NCBI GenBank assembly: GCA_031292215.1
Contig: JARLHO010000136.1
Span: 1-59,114, forward strand
From: Syntrophobacteraceae bacterium
GTDB taxonomy: Bacteria; Desulfobacterota; Syntrophobacteria; Syntrophobacterales; Syntrophobacteraceae
Length of the DNA: 59,114 nt
Reading direction: 5' to 3'
The translations under genes were made by a program, and so were the position numbers. The notes beneath the pieces are model-generated. The model worked only from the letters and a program-made list of their open reading frames with translations. It was not told where the DNA came from and did no database searches. This document shows, in pieces, positions 34,514-43,997 of the stretch. Positions within the stretch are counted from its first letter, which is position 1. Each line of letters starts with the position of its first letter.

Positions 34514-35497
34514 TCAGATAATCTTGACAACTATGGCAGTAATCACAATGTTGGCAAGGCTTAGCGGAATCATAACCTTCCAGGAAAAGTTCATCAGTTG
34601 ATCGAACCTCACACGAGGGAAGGTCCAGCGAACCCACATGATTACAAAGATCAAAAAGTAGGTCTTCAGAAGAAACCAGAAAACCCCCGGTATCCCGAGA
34701 CTGATTCCAAACAGACCGTTCCATCCTCCAAAAAAGAGGCTCGTGGCTACAGCGCAGACTATAAACATGTTCGTATATTCGGCGAGGAAGAAAAGCCCGA
34801 ATCCCATTCCGCTGTATTCCGTGTGGAAACCCGCCACAAGTTCGGACTCGGCCTCCGGAATGTCAAAGGGGGCGCGATTTGTCTCCGCCGTTGCGGCGAT
34901 AAGGTAAATCAGGCCGGCCAAAGGCTGCAGGAAAATGAACCATACGGTTTTCTGATACTCGACTATCTTCGCAAAGCTAAGAGAATGGACCACCAGCACG
35001 ACGCTCAAAACGGCCAGAAGAAGCGGAATCTCATAGGCGACGTTTTGCGCCACTGACCGGACCGCGCCAAGAAGCGCATATTTATTGTTCGATGCCCATC
35101 CGCCGGTAAGAATCGCAAGGACGGTGATGGTCGAAAACGCGAAGACGAGAAGCACCCCCACGTTCATATCCCGGATAATCAATCCGCGACTGAAGGGCAG
35201 CACCAGAAACCCCACCAGAACCGGCATAAAGACCATGACGGGAGCGAGGAAAAAAAGCTTTCTATCCGCCTTGAACGGCAAAATCAGCTCTTTGCCCACC
35301 AGTTTGACGCCGTCTGCAATCGTTTGAAGCAGACCGTGAGGCCCAACCTCCATCGGACCGGGACGCAGTTGCAGATGTCCGGCCACCTTCCGCTCGAGCC
35401 ACACCAGGAATAGAGCGTTTAACTGCGAAAAGGCCAGTACGATCAGCAAACCCAAAATCAACCGGAACCATTCGGAACCCAACAAGCCCTCGGACAA
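34514..35497 (-). CDS. nuoH: Complex I membrane subunit H
   Basis: A 327-aa, eight-helix subunit forming most of the quinone cavity. It contains [49 protein letters not shown] and [14 protein letters not shown], all strongly conserved in this family. It lies between nuoD and nuoI, as in the 11-subunit operons lacking nuoEFG. Confidence 0.96.
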   Translation of the reverse strand: MSEGLLGSEWFRLILGLLIVLAFSQLNALFLVWLERKVAGHLQLRPGPMEVGPHGLLQTIADGVKLVGKELILPFKADRKLFFLAPVMVFMPVLVGFLVLPFSRGLIIRDMNVGVLLVFAFSTITVLAILTGGWASNNKYALLGAVRSVAQNVAYEIPLLLAVLSVVLVVHSLSFAKIVEYQKTVWFIFLQPLAGLIYLIAATAETNRAPFDIPEAESELVAGFHTEYSGMGFGLFFLAEYTNMFIVCAVATSLFFGGWNGLFGISLGIPGVFWFLLKTYFLIFVIMWVRWTFPRVRFDQLMNFSWKVMIPLSLANIVITAIVVKII

Positions 35498-35554
35498 TTC
35501 TTAATCCTCCTGAAAAAGGCCTAACGCAATATTTAGCCCGAAAAGACCTCTTTG

Positions 35555-36676
35555 TTATCTATCTATCTCAGGAATAACCACGTCGATGCTGCCAAGGATA
35601 GAAATGGCGTCCGCCACCAACGTTCCAGGCAGCACATCGTTTAAGGCATTCAAGTTGCCAAAACTTGGGACCCTGATATGGCACCGGTAGGGACCGGGGC
35701 TGCCATCGCTTACCATGTAGTAGGCCGTCAGCCCGCGGGCGGATTCAAAAGCCGTATACACTTCACCCTTGGGAGGACCAAGCTTCTGCGGGACCTTCGG
35801 CGTGAGGAACTCCCCCTCGGGCAACTGGTCCAGCGCCTGATCTATAATCCGGCAGCTCTGCTGCATCTCCTTGAAGCGAACGTCATAGCGGTCCAGCGCA
35901 TCTCCCTTGGTCCCTGTGGGGATCTCGAAATCCAGCCGGTCGTATACCTCGTAAGGCTCGCTTCTGCGAACATCGAAGGCTACGCCGCAGGCGCGCAGAT
36001 TCGGCCCCGTAACCCCGTACTGCCTCGCCAGTTCCCTGTCGATTACCCCGACATCCCTTGTGCGGTGAATGAAAATGACGTTTTTGGTAACCAGGGAATC
36101 GTAGTCGGCCCAGCGCTTCTCCATGCGCTTAAGAAATGCCCGGGTCATCTCGATGAATTTCAAATCCACATCGCGTGAGACCCCGCCGAAGCGACAGTAG
36201 GAATAAGTGAGCCTTGAACCGGTTATCGAATCAAGAATGTCTAGAATTTGTTCGCGGTCGTCGAAGGCGTACAGAAACGGAGTAAATCCCCCCAGATCCA
36301 TCAGGTAAGTCCCAAACCAGAGCAGATGGCTCGAAATACGGTTTAGCTCGGAGGCTATCACCCGAATGTATTTCGCTCGCTCCGGGACCTTTATCCCGAC
36401 AAGCTTTTCGACCGCCAGGACAAATCCGTGGTTAAACAACATTCCCGACAGATAGTCCATCCTGCTCGTGTTCGGCAGAAATTGCTTGTACGGCCGGTTT
36501 TCCCCCATCTTTTCGTGCCCGCGGTGGCCGTAGCCGATGACCGGGTCGGCCTTTATGATATATTCTCCGTCCAGGTCCAGAACAATCCTCAAAACGCCGT
36601 GGGTGCTGGGGTGCTGCGGCCCAAGGTTTAAGGAATAAACTCTGTCGCTTGCCTCAATTTTTTCTAGTTCAGCCAT
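35555..36676 (-). CDS. nuoD: Complex I subunit D (49-kDa)
   Basis: A 373-aa peripheral subunit related to the large subunit of [NiFe] hydrogenases. It forms the quinone-binding site with NuoB. LNLGPQHPSTHGVLR near the N-terminus contains the quinone-site His, and VIGYGHRGHEKMGE is typical. No NiFe-binding cysteines are present, as expected for complex I. It is separate from NuoC, with an 8-base overlap with the nuoC end. Confidence 0.96.
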   Translation of the reverse strand: MAELEKIEASDRVYSLNLGPQHPSTHGVLRIVLDLDGEYIIKADPVIGYGHRGHEKMGENRPYKQFLPNTSRMDYLSGMLFNHGFVLAVEKLVGIKVPERAKYIRVIASELNRISSHLLWFGTYLMDLGGFTPFLYAFDDREQILDILDSITGSRLTYSYCRFGGVSRDVDLKFIEMTRAFLKRMEKRWADYDSLVTKNVIFIHRTRDVGVIDRELARQYGVTGPNLRACGVAFDVRRSEPYEVYDRLDFEIPTGTKGDALDRYDVRFKEMQQSCRIIDQALDQLPEGEFLTPKVPQKLGPPKGEVYTAFESARGLTAYYMVSDGSPGPYRCHIRVPSFGNLNALNDVLPGTLVADAISILGSIDVVIPEIDR

Positions 36677-37139
36677 AAATCACTTCCCGCTTGTGATATG
36701 CGCCGACCTTTCCAAAGGTCTTCCTGAGAGGATAGTAGTCGGCGTCTTCAGGGAGCAGTAGCGCTCGCATGTCAACGTTTCCGGAAAACGTGATTCCGAA
36801 AAAGTCGTGCACCTCACGTTCGAGCCAGGCCGCGCCGCGAAATATGTCGCAAATAGAAGGAGGTACCTGATCGTGGCCGCACAGCACCCTGACCACCGCC
36901 CTCGACCCGGGTTCAAAGCAGTTGAAATGATAGACCAGCTCGAAAGTATCCTCAAAATCCAGGGCAGTTATCGATTCGAGAAAAAACCCGGCGGCGTTGA
37001 ACTCCGTGGCTGCATCCCTTAGGTCCCCAATCGGAACGGCTATCGACCACGAAGCCCCGGTGACTCCCGTCTCGTCCCGCTTAAGGGGCAAGTCCCCAAA
37101 TTTCCCGCGCATCCTTGCTTCGATATCGTGTATCTTCAT
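36669..37139 (-). CDS. nuoC: Complex I subunit C (30-kDa)
   Basis: A 156-aa peripheral subunit. AAWLEREVHDFFGITFSGNVDMRALLLPED is represented by WLEREVHDFFGI and RALLLPEDADYYPLRK, the family signature. It sits 1-2 bp after nuoB and overlaps nuoD. Short for the family but complete at both ends. Confidence 0.93.
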   Translation of the reverse strand: MKIHDIEARMRGKFGDLPLKRDETGVTGASWSIAVPIGDLRDAATEFNAAGFFLESITALDFEDTFELVYHFNCFEPGSRAVVRVLCGHDQVPPSICDIFRGAAWLEREVHDFFGITFSGNVDMRALLLPEDADYYPLRKTFGKVGAYHKREVIYG

Positions 37140-37140
37140 G

Positions 37141-37668
37141 TCAGTTCACGCCTCCGGAGACCCTTTTAAAGCGGCGCAGCAGGTTCCTGCCCTCACCCTT
37201 GGTGATCTTATCCTCCAAGGCCAGCAGCCCCTGTATGAGGGCCTCCGGGCGAGGAGGACAGCCCGGGATTACGATGTCCACCGGAACGATAAGGTGTGCT
37301 CCGGGCACAATCGCATACTGCTCCTCGTAGGCGAAGGGACCGCCGGAAATTGAGCAGTTGCCCATGGCAATACACCACTTCGGATTCGGCATCTGGTCCC
37401 ACAGCATCTGAATGACCGGCGCCATCTTCTTGGCGATGGTTCCCGCCACGATCATCACGTCGGACTGTCGAGGGGAAGGCCTGAAAACTCCAGCCCCTAT
37501 ACGGTCGAGATCGAATCGCGACGCTCCCGCGGCCATCATCTCGATCGCGCAGCACGCCAAGCCAAACGTCATGGGCCACAGTGAATTGGCGCGCGCAAGA
37601 TTTAAAATATCGTCAAGAAGAGCAAATTGAACAACAGGCGCGCCCGGTTCCCTTACCTTCTTTTCCAT
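37141..37668 (-). CDS. nuoB: Complex I iron-sulphur subunit B
   Basis: A 175-aa subunit holding cluster N2, the last electron donor to quinone. Ligands are in [12 protein letters not shown] (paired cysteines about residues 40-41), [10 protein letters not shown] and [13 protein letters not shown]. It overlaps the end of nuoA by 16 bases. Confidence 0.96.
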   Translation of the reverse strand: MEKKVREPGAPVVQFALLDDILNLARANSLWPMTFGLACCAIEMMAAGASRFDLDRIGAGVFRPSPRQSDVMIVAGTIAKKMAPVIQMLWDQMPNPKWCIAMGNCSISGGPFAYEEQYAIVPGAHLIVPVDIVIPGCPPRPEALIQGLLALEDKITKGEGRNLLRRFKRVSGGVN

Positions 37669-38030
37669 TCAAAAACTCCTTTTCGCCATGCATATACGAT
37701 TGCCAGCGACAAAATCCCTACGAAGACAAGGACTTCGATCAGGTCACGCGAGGCGTATTTCCCGTAGACGGTTGCAACCGGGAACAGATAGAGCACATCG
37801 ACGTCAAAGGCCAGGAAGATCAGCGCATATATGTAGTAAGCAACCGTAAACTGGATCCAGGCGCTTCCGATCGTTTCCATGCCGGACTCGTACGTGGCTC
37901 CACGCTGCGCTCCCTGCCCCTTCTTGACAACGAGCATCGAGACGATCATAGGAACGACAGCGAAAACAAGCCCGGCCGCCAGGTACAGAGCTACAGCCAG
38001 AAAGTCACCCATGGGCTTTTGAGGAATCAC
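37653..38030 (-). CDS. nuoA: Complex I membrane subunit A
   Basis: A 125-aa, three-helix subunit. [24 protein letters not shown] and [13 protein letters not shown] are the conserved parts. It is the first gene of the nuo operon; the promoter should lie in 38031-38422, shared with the divergent nnr gene. Confidence 0.95.
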   Translation of the reverse strand: MIPQKPMGDFLAVALYLAAGLVFAVVPMIVSMLVVKKGQGAQRGATYESGMETIGSAWIQFTVAYYIYALIFLAFDVDVLYLFPVATVYGKYASRDLIEVLVFVGILSLAIVYAWRKGVFEWKRR

Positions 38031-38422
38031 AAGCCAATCTCCTCTGGATTAAAAATTGTACGATAAACCGGTTTATCTGGGTAGGATGGCCGCTGCGCCG
38101 CGCGGGTCGAAGATCGGCCAGGGACACTCACCCGAAACAGACGCACAATAACGGACTTTTTCACCTTACCTAAAATGCCAGTCCTGAATCGGAAAAAAAC
38201 CTAAGAGCATGCGAATCTGGCTATTTACGCGAAGAATCAGTCTCCCCATCTTTCAAATTGATCGTTTTTAAGATAGAGGCAGTCGGGATAATAATGGCCG
38301 CCTTGAGCGGTTTTTGTAGATAGCAGATTTTGTCCTTTTATGCACGAAGTTTTTTAAATGATCGTTAACTCTTTTAGTGTGATATTTTCAAGGAGCTTTT
38401 CATTTCTTTGTGGAGGAATGCC
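38031..38422. other. Divergent intergenic region nuoA / nnr
   Basis: About 390 bp without genes. It must contain promoters for the leftward nuo operon and the rightward nnr-tsaE pair. An AT-rich stretch at about 38245-38420 precedes nnr. I could not assign a specific -35/-10 pair with confidence, and no riboswitch was recognised. Confidence 0.5.
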
Positions 38423-39985
38423 ATGCTGGTGCTTACAGCCGGTGAGATGGCCGGGCTTGACGCAAGAACAATCCGTGATGTCGGAATTCCCGGCATCGTC
38501 CTTATGGAAAACGCCGCACAGGGCGCGGCGGCTTTCTTTCTTCGCATGGTCCCGGATTTGCTTAAAAGACCCATCGCCGTCCTGGCCGGAAGCGGTAACA
38601 ATGGTGGAGACGGTTTCGCAATGGCGAGGATTTTCCACTCGAAAGGGGCTCATGTAAACGTCTTTTGCCTGCGTTCTCCTCAAAAACTGAACGGGGATGC
38701 CCTGACCAATTTTTCCATTGTCGAAAAGATGGGTATTCCGATAATGGTATGGGATGAGGCTAAGGATTTCGATACCCAGTGGAAAACGGTCTCCTCAAGC
38801 GGCGCGGTTATCGACGCCATTTTGGGAACGGGGCTAAAAAGCGGGGTTCATGGCCTCTACCGGGAAGTGATCGAGGCGTTAAACGGTCTGACTGTTCCTG
38901 TCCTTGCGGTCGATATTCCCTCCGGACTCGACGCCTCAACCGGCCGGCCCCTCGGAGCAGCGGTAAAGGCCACGGCCACGGCCACCTTCGGCTTCGTTAA
39001 AATCGGCTGTGTGGTGGGACGCGGGCCCGAACTCGCAGGCAGACTCGAGGTTATAGACATTGGAATCCCCCCCGCCATTGTCGAGTCCTCGGGCTTTTCC
39101 CGCTGGTTACTCCACGAGAGATTGCTCTCGGAGTGGATAGCCCCCCGAGATCGGGAAACTCACAAGGGAAAAGCCGGACATGTTTGCGTTCTGTCGGGCT
39201 CAATCGGGAAGACCGGGGCGGCAACTCTTGTGTGCCTGGGAGCGGGAAGGGCCGGTGCGGGGCTTGTTACTCTTTTCGTTCCAGAAAGCCTAAATGAGAT
39301 CCTGGAGGTGAAACTAACCGAGGCGATGACCTTGCCAATCGCCGAAACCCCGCAAAAAACGCCTTCTTTGGCAGCCCTAAAACAGATTCTTGACTTCCTG
39401 CCGGGAAAGCAGGTCCTGGCGATGGGGCCCGGGATTTCCACCGGCAAGGACACCTCGGCGCTTGTAAAAGAGCTCCTGCTGATCGCCCCCTGCCCCATCG
39501 TGGTCGATGCGGACGCGATTACGGCGGTATCCGATGACCCGACCATCCTGCGCAAGGCCTACGCTCCGCTCGTTCTCACCCCGCACCCCGGCGAGATGGC
39601 CAGGATTTGTCACTGCTCTATTCCCGATATCGAGCGCAACCGGCTCGAATCCGCCGAAAAGTTTAGCAAAGACTACGGCGTGGTGCTGGTCCTAAAAGGT
39701 CCCCGCACGATCGTGGCCGCGCCCGATGGAAAACTCGCCATCAACAGCACGGGAAACCCCGCAATGGCCTCCGGAGGGATGGGAGACACTCTTACCGGGA
39801 TTATCGCCGGCTTGCTCGCCCAGGGGTTCGATCCTTTTCGGGCGGCATGCCTTGGCGTCTACGTCCACGGCGCGGCTTGCGACAAGCTCTTCTCCGGGAT
39901 CGCAAGTCGCGGGCTTTTGGCAACCGACATGCTCCGGGAGGTCCCTGCCGTGTTGGGACTGCTCGAACGCGGGGGATCTTTATGA
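38423..39985 (+). CDS. nnr: Bifunctional NAD(P)H-hydrate epimerase/dehydratase
   Basis: About 520 aa. The N-terminal domain (residues 1-215, GSGNNGGDGFAMAR) is the NnrE/YjeF_N epimerase that interconverts R- and S-NADPHX. The C-terminal ribokinase-like domain (about 230-510, GMGDTLTGIIAGLLAQG near the end) is NnrD, the ADP-dependent dehydratase restoring NAD(P)H. It repairs hydrated nicotinamide cofactors in the cytoplasm. The ATG at 38423 is chosen because GGAGG lies eight bases upstream. The stop overlaps tsaE (ATGA). Confidence 0.95.
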   Translation: MLVLTAGEMAGLDARTIRDVGIPGIVLMENAAQGAAAFFLRMVPDLLKRPIAVLAGSGNNGGDGFAMARIFHSKGAHVNVFCLRSPQKLNGDALTNFSIVEKMGIPIMVWDEAKDFDTQWKTVSSSGAVIDAILGTGLKSGVHGLYREVIEALNGLTVPVLAVDIPSGLDASTGRPLGAAVKATATATFGFVKIGCVVGRGPELAGRLEVIDIGIPPAIVESSGFSRWLLHERLLSEWIAPRDRETHKGKAGHVCVLSGSIGKTGAATLVCLGAGRAGAGLVTLFVPESLNEILEVKLTEAMTLPIAETPQKTPSLAALKQILDFLPGKQVLAMGPGISTGKDTSALVKELLLIAPCPIVVDADAITAVSDDPTILRKAYAPLVLTPHPGEMARICHCSIPDIERNRLESAEKFSKDYGVVLVLKGPRTIVAAPDGKLAINSTGNPAMASGGMGDTLTGIIAGLLAQGFDPFRAACLGVYVHGAACDKLFSGIASRGLLATDMLREVPAVLGLLERGGSL

Positions 39986-40512
39986 ATGAATTTGACTTCT
40001 GCTCTCCCGGCGAACAATGCTCTCTGCTCCTTGGCCGAAAAATCGGCGAACTGCTCGAAGAGGGGGATATTCTTGCGCTCTGGGGAGAGTTGGCCGCCGG
40101 CAAGACTCTTTTGACCCGTGGAATCGCCAGGGGGTTGGGAGTCCCGCCCGAAGAAAGGGTCACAAGCCCCACTTTTACCATTATTAATGAATATTCGGGC
40201 CGCCTTACGCTCTTCCACCTCGACCTCTACAGGCTCTCGGGCGCAGATGAACTGGAGACTCTCCCCTGGCAGGAATCTCTTTTCGGAAACGGGGTGGCCG
40301 TAATCGAATGGCCCGGCCGTCTTGGACGGCTTCTCCCGGATAAGAGATGGGACATAGAGTTTTCCATCACCGGCGAGGAAAGCCGGACAATGCTGCTCCG
40401 TCCCCACGGGAGCAGGAACCTCTTACGGATGTCGAAGTGGCTGGAAGAACTTGGAGCGCTTAAGAGCCAATCGGCCTGCATGACAGAGGAAACCACTGCT
40501 TCGGACAAGTGA
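39982..40512 (+). CDS. tsaE: tRNA t6A-modification ATPase TsaE
   Basis: About 176 aa. The P-loop is GELAAGKTLLTRG (residues about 35-47), followed by VTSPTFTIINEYSG and FHLDLYRLSG, family signatures of the ATPase that drives threonylcarbamoyl-adenosine formation on ANN-decoding tRNAs with TsaB and TsaD. The start overlaps the nnr stop by 4 bases; the longer frame from 39847 lies inside nnr. The last ~25 residues are variable. It ends 20 bp before an inverted repeat that marks the change to other DNA. Confidence 0.94.
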   Translation: MNEFDFCSPGEQCSLLLGRKIGELLEEGDILALWGELAAGKTLLTRGIARGLGVPPEERVTSPTFTIINEYSGRLTLFHLDLYRLSGADELETLPWQESLFGNGVAVIEWPGRLGRLLPDKRWDIEFSITGEESRTMLLRPHGSRNLLRMSKWLEELGALKSQSACMTEETTASDK

Positions 40513-40616
40513 TCGACCCATGTTTACCCAGATATTAGGTAGTGGGTCATTTCCTGGCATGAAGCACGTTTCTACCTCCTATGTCGAACGCCCCCCTTTC
40601 GCAGAGGGCTGGGCCT

Positions 40617-40660
40617 GATCGCCCCCCTTTTTTTCAAAGGGGGTTTGGGGGGATTTACTC
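40617..40660 (+). repeat. Dispersed C/G hairpin repeat, copy A
   Basis: The core GATCGCCCCCC, T-run, CAAAGGGGG, GGGGGGATTTACTC forms a strong hairpin and belongs to the family also at 40878-40993, 51327-51463 and 58899-58975. It is inverted relative to copy B 260 bp to the right. Confidence 0.8.
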
Positions 40661-40877
40661 TGCCTGCGCCAGAAAAAACGAAACAACTGTCCAATACACA
40701 TCAGTTCGGGGGGCAAGGATCCGGTCAAAAACGAGCGACGATTTAGCTAGGCAAAAACCCAATGATCGGGTTTTCTATCGGCAGAGTAAAAGATTTTGGG
40801 TTATTCAGTACTCAGGTTTTTCGACCTCGATATCCTTAAGAACAGGGACGGAGCTTACTCCGTGCTGTACGAACAGA

Positions 40878-40993
40878 CTTGAAATCCCCCCAACCCCCCT
40901 TTGAAAAAAAGGGGGGCGATCGAGCCAAGCCTAGCCAAGCCCCTCCAGGCAAATCTCCGGTAAGGGGTAAGTGGGCGCATGTGTGGGTAATTG
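40878..40993 (-). repeat. Dispersed C/G hairpin repeat, copy B (long form)
   Basis: Contains the hairpin core in inverse orientation to copy A, then GATCGAGCCAAGCC and the distal block with TAAGTGGGCGCATG and GGGTAATTG. The distal block recurs in inverted form at the left end of copy C (51327-51355), so the repeat unit is at least about 115 bp. It overlaps no convincing gene. Confidence 0.75.
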
Positions 40994-41195
40994 TAAGCGC
41001 CATGGAGGCGGGGATTACGCATCGACTATGGACTATTGAAGACATTGCTAAATTGGCAGATTGATCAAATAAATGGCAGGTTCAAAAAAGCGTAAAAAAT
41101 CCAAATCAAAAAAATCCCCACAGTGAAGGCAAAGAGCCATTCCAGGCACCAACCTGGGGTTCCTGACCAAAATTCGCAACGCGTTAGCGGTTCTC

Positions 41196-41648
41196 GTGAC
41201 CATTTATGGCATTGCCGCGGGGACGCCCACTTTTTTTTCCAAAGTAGTAGTTTCACCTTCTATCTCCAGTGATCCGGCCGACCCGTTCGCCGCCAGATTC
41301 GAGGTGTTAAACTCCGGGAATTTTACAATACATGATATTAGCATCGAGGCCAATTGGTCCGGAAAGGTGGGTGGGGGCACATCTAAAAACATCCACGTGT
41401 CCACCACCCCCGTAGCAATCTCACAAATCGGGCCAGACCAACGGCCAGCCCCTAGAATTTCGGTCGTGTTTAAGAACATTCCGTTCTTAAAAGATAACTT
41501 CATTGACATGAACCTCAGGATAACCTATCGACCATCGTTCTGTTGGTGGCATCGGACTTCCGAACAACGATTCAAGACGGTGCGAACGGAGGATGGGATT
41601 CCGAAATGGATCGAATATCCTCCGGGATACACCCTGAATTTAAAATGA
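41196..41648 (+). CDS. Membrane-anchored protein of unknown function
   Basis: About 150 aa from a GTG at 41196; the frame is open further upstream (41130 onward) without an ATG. The N-terminal region is hydrophobic (ALAVLVTIYGIAAG) and may be a membrane anchor. The rest is a single beta-sandwich-like domain (FEVLNSGNFTIHDISIEANW, VVFKNIPFLKDNFIDMNLRI). The FEVLNSGNFTI phrase resembles domains of secreted or membrane-anchored hypothetical proteins. There is no family name I can give. It lies inside the inverted-repeat-bounded segment and ends within the right repeat. Confidence 0.45.
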   Translation: MTIYGIAAGTPTFFSKVVVSPSISSDPADPFAARFEVLNSGNFTIHDISIEANWSGKVGGGTSKNIHVSTTPVAISQIGPDQRPAPRISVVFKNIPFLKDNFIDMNLRITYRPSFCWWHRTSEQRFKTVRTEDGIPKWIEYPPGYTLNLK

Positions 41649-41691
41649 CCCACTATCAGATATTATATACGCAGGCAACGGTCGTTTCGCC

Positions 41692-42021
41692 TCACCGGCC
41701 GGCGATTTCGGTAGCCATCTGCCGGTAGAGTTCCGCTCCCCCGTCCAGCCGGTTTATCTCCGCTATCAGGTGATTTCCAATATCGCGCCGACCTTCATTG
41801 AAGGCCATCACCAGGGCATCGCTTGAAAACGATGCGTGATAGACTCCGCACAAGCTCAGCAAGTCCCACACCCACATGCGGCCTCCGCTATCGGACATGA
41901 GGGACCGAAGAGCGGCCCTTTTTTGCAGGTCGCGCGTCTTTTGTCTTTCCTTGCGCCCCTTTACCTGCTCGAAATCCCCGGCGTCATAGTCGAGCATTTG
42001 GTCCGTTTTTCCCCCGTTCAT
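41692..42021 (-). CDS. Bbp19-like phage protein
   Basis: A 109-aa protein with VKGRKERQKTRDLQKRAALR and the conserved central region SDSGGRMWVWDLLSLCGVYH, followed by FNEGRRDIGNHLIAEIN. This is the pattern of the Bbp19-type proteins encoded between portal and scaffold genes in BPP-1-like podoviruses; function in head assembly is presumed, not known. In those phages the scaffold gene follows directly. Here the scaffold gene is 14 kb away, beyond tsaE, nnr and the nuo operon. Confidence 0.75.
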   Translation of the reverse strand: MNGGKTDQMLDYDAGDFEQVKGRKERQKTRDLQKRAALRSLMSDSGGRMWVWDLLSLCGVYHASFSSDALVMAFNEGRRDIGNHLIAEINRLDGGAELYRQMATEIAGR

Positions 42022-42099
42022 AGGTCACGCCTTTCTGCGGTGAATCCGGGGCGAATCGAGAAACGGGTTTTCCCCATTCATCGACTCGCCGGTTTACAA

Positions 42100-43812
42100 T
42101 CACGCCTGTCCCAGCATCATCTGCAGCGCGTTTTGTCCCCCCCCGACTTCGGTTTCGCTCAAAACCTTTCCTCCCTGCGCCGCGGCCATGGCCATCTGTG
42201 CGGCCTGAACCTGTTGGACCTGCTTAAGCCTCGCCCGCCTCACCGCGTCTCTTTGCTGCTGCGCCACAATCAACTTTTGCGTAACGCCAAGCAAATCGGC
42301 GTACTCCCGGACCGTTTCGTCGAAATTTATATTGTCGAGCACGTCTTGTTTTGCAGCGGCAAGATTTCCAACAAACCCCACCAGCCGTTCAATTCCGGTC
42401 GTTGCCGTACTCTTCTGAGCATCGGAAAGAGTCGATATGCACTCGATGTCGAAATGAGACCCGGCAATCCCGCGCGGCGCGGAAGGGATGAGCCCGGCCC
42501 GATGCATCATGGCAAAAACCCGCTCGATCATAGGGTTTATCAGTTCAAACTGGCTTCGCTCCAAAAACGGCCCTAGCATCAGCATCTTTTCCTGCTTCCT
42601 CTCGATTATCTCGGTCGCGGTCCGAACCGAATCGAGCTGAGCTATCATGAGGAAAAGGTCGGCAAAAAAGGCCTTGTTTATCCGCTGCTCGCACTCGTTT
42701 ATTTTTCCCTGCGCGCCGCGAATATCCGGAGGGACCTGATAGGCGGGCTTAAAGCCGCTCTGCGCCATATTGGCCACATAGGTGACTCCCCCCGGCAGAA
42801 GGGATGCCGGTTCATTTTTCATCGAGACATCTGCAACCATTGGCGGATTTAGCACCTTGTCAATCGCCTGCGCCGTGCGCTTTTCGAGTTGCTGGAGCAT
42901 CTTGGAAGACCCCAGCGCGTCCATCCCCGGACTCCTGCCGTAGGAGTCGTTCATCATCACCGACCACCTCGGGGCGACAAAAGGCAACTCCCGATAACCA
43001 CGAAGATCGAGAATGAGGTCAGGATTCTGGCCCCACTCCCAAATAACCGAGCGAAACTTCCTGCCTTTTAGCCCTGGCGCCTGGGGGGAGCGGTCGTCGT
43101 TGGGCTCTATTGCCTGGGCAACCCTCACTTCTTTATCGAGCTGCCCCGACATCCACAAAGACTTGACCTGCGGACTGCAATTTTCGATGCCGAACCTTTC
43201 CGCCAACTGTCCGGTTGTCAGCACGTATTCCCGGTAAAGAGTGTCGATCTCGTCCCGATAGGAACTGGCGAGGTAATACTCCCCGGCGGTCAAGGTATGG
43301 CAGCGGATGACGTCGTCGAAGTCTTCCTCGATCAACATGCAGCCCGTGCCAAAGCACCCCAGTTCCTCATAGATCACGTGCAAGGCGTTGTAAGCGTTGC
43401 TCTGAGAAAACACTACCTGGATGCGCCGTGTCACCTCGTCTAGCCAGAGCTTGACCGGGGTGTTGTCCCGTGCGTCGAAATCTCTTACAGAAAGCCGAAA
43501 CCACGGCCTCGCAGGGCTTGTAAGTCCCGCCATAAGTCCCGCAGCAAGCGTTCTGTGCGCGAGAATCGCCGTCTCGTTGATTATGCGCGAGCCTAACTGG
43601 TCGCCCCGCGTCGCCTGGTTGGGTGTGATGAGATAGCGCCCGCGCCTTGGCAGAATGTAATCGGATAACTGCCTCCAGTGCTGCCACCAACTCCAGCGAT
43701 CCGTCCGAAGCGCGACCAGTCTCTGGTCCACATACTCCCTCAACTCTCGGATCTTGGGTCCCCCGCTTGCCGCAAAAATGCTTTGAGTCGAATAGTCCAT
43801 CCCATTTCCCAT
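42100..43812 (-). CDS. Podoviral portal (head-to-tail connecting) protein
   Basis: A 570-aa protein of the T7/BPP-1-type head-tail connector family, the dodecameric ring through which DNA enters and leaves the capsid. Diagnostic parts are WWQHWRQLSDYILPRRGRYL near the N-terminus, TLAAGLMAGLTSPARPWFRL, YGRSPGMDALGSSKMLQQLE and VRTATEIIERKQEKMLMLGP. A Gln/Ala-rich C-terminal tail (about 530-560) fits the barrel extension. The frame is intact. Start at 43812 or four codons later. An array of five 13-bp repeats lies 186 bp upstream. Confidence 0.88.
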   Translation of the reverse strand: MGNGMDYSTQSIFAASGGPKIRELREYVDQRLVALRTDRWSWWQHWRQLSDYILPRRGRYLITPNQATRGDQLGSRIINETAILAHRTLAAGLMAGLTSPARPWFRLSVRDFDARDNTPVKLWLDEVTRRIQVVFSQSNAYNALHVIYEELGCFGTGCMLIEEDFDDVIRCHTLTAGEYYLASSYRDEIDTLYREYVLTTGQLAERFGIENCSPQVKSLWMSGQLDKEVRVAQAIEPNDDRSPQAPGLKGRKFRSVIWEWGQNPDLILDLRGYRELPFVAPRWSVMMNDSYGRSPGMDALGSSKMLQQLEKRTAQAIDKVLNPPMVADVSMKNEPASLLPGGVTYVANMAQSGFKPAYQVPPDIRGAQGKINECEQRINKAFFADLFLMIAQLDSVRTATEIIERKQEKMLMLGPFLERSQFELINPMIERVFAMMHRAGLIPSAPRGIAGSHFDIECISTLSDAQKSTATTGIERLVGFVGNLAAAKQDVLDNINFDETVREYADLLGVTQKLIVAQQQRDAVRRARLKQVQQVQAAQMAMAAAQGGKVLSETEVGGGQNALQMMLGQA

Positions 43813-43997
43813 TCGAAGCCCATACGTCGACGGCGCCCGGCTATCGCCACAGCGTTTTGCCGCCCTCCATCCGTATTAGCCTATAGTAAGCAAAACCATG
43901 CGGTCAGGTCGTTATCGGACTCGCCGCGCCAAACCCATTGATTCAGTCGTATCCGCCCCCTGCGCGGACACTCTAGGACGCCGTGAAAAGAGCTGCA

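Larger units (their letters stand above)
40532..41663. mobile_element. Segment bounded by 20-bp terminal inverted repeats
   Basis: ATATTAGGTAGTGGGTCATT (40532-40551) and, inverted, AATGACCCACTATCAGATAT (41644-41663) match at 17 of 20 positions. Between them lie 1.09 kb with two copies of a dispersed G/C-hairpin repeat and one plus-strand reading frame whose stop codon lies in the right repeat. No transposase is present, so this would be a non-autonomous element or a hairpin-bounded cassette. It fills the space between tsaE (20 bp to the left) and the phage Bbp19-like gene (28 bp to the right). Confidence 0.45.

Noticed and set aside
34494-34724. 77-codon N-terminal extension of nuoI
   Set aside because: Overlaps nuoH in another frame; the standard NuoI start is at 34493.
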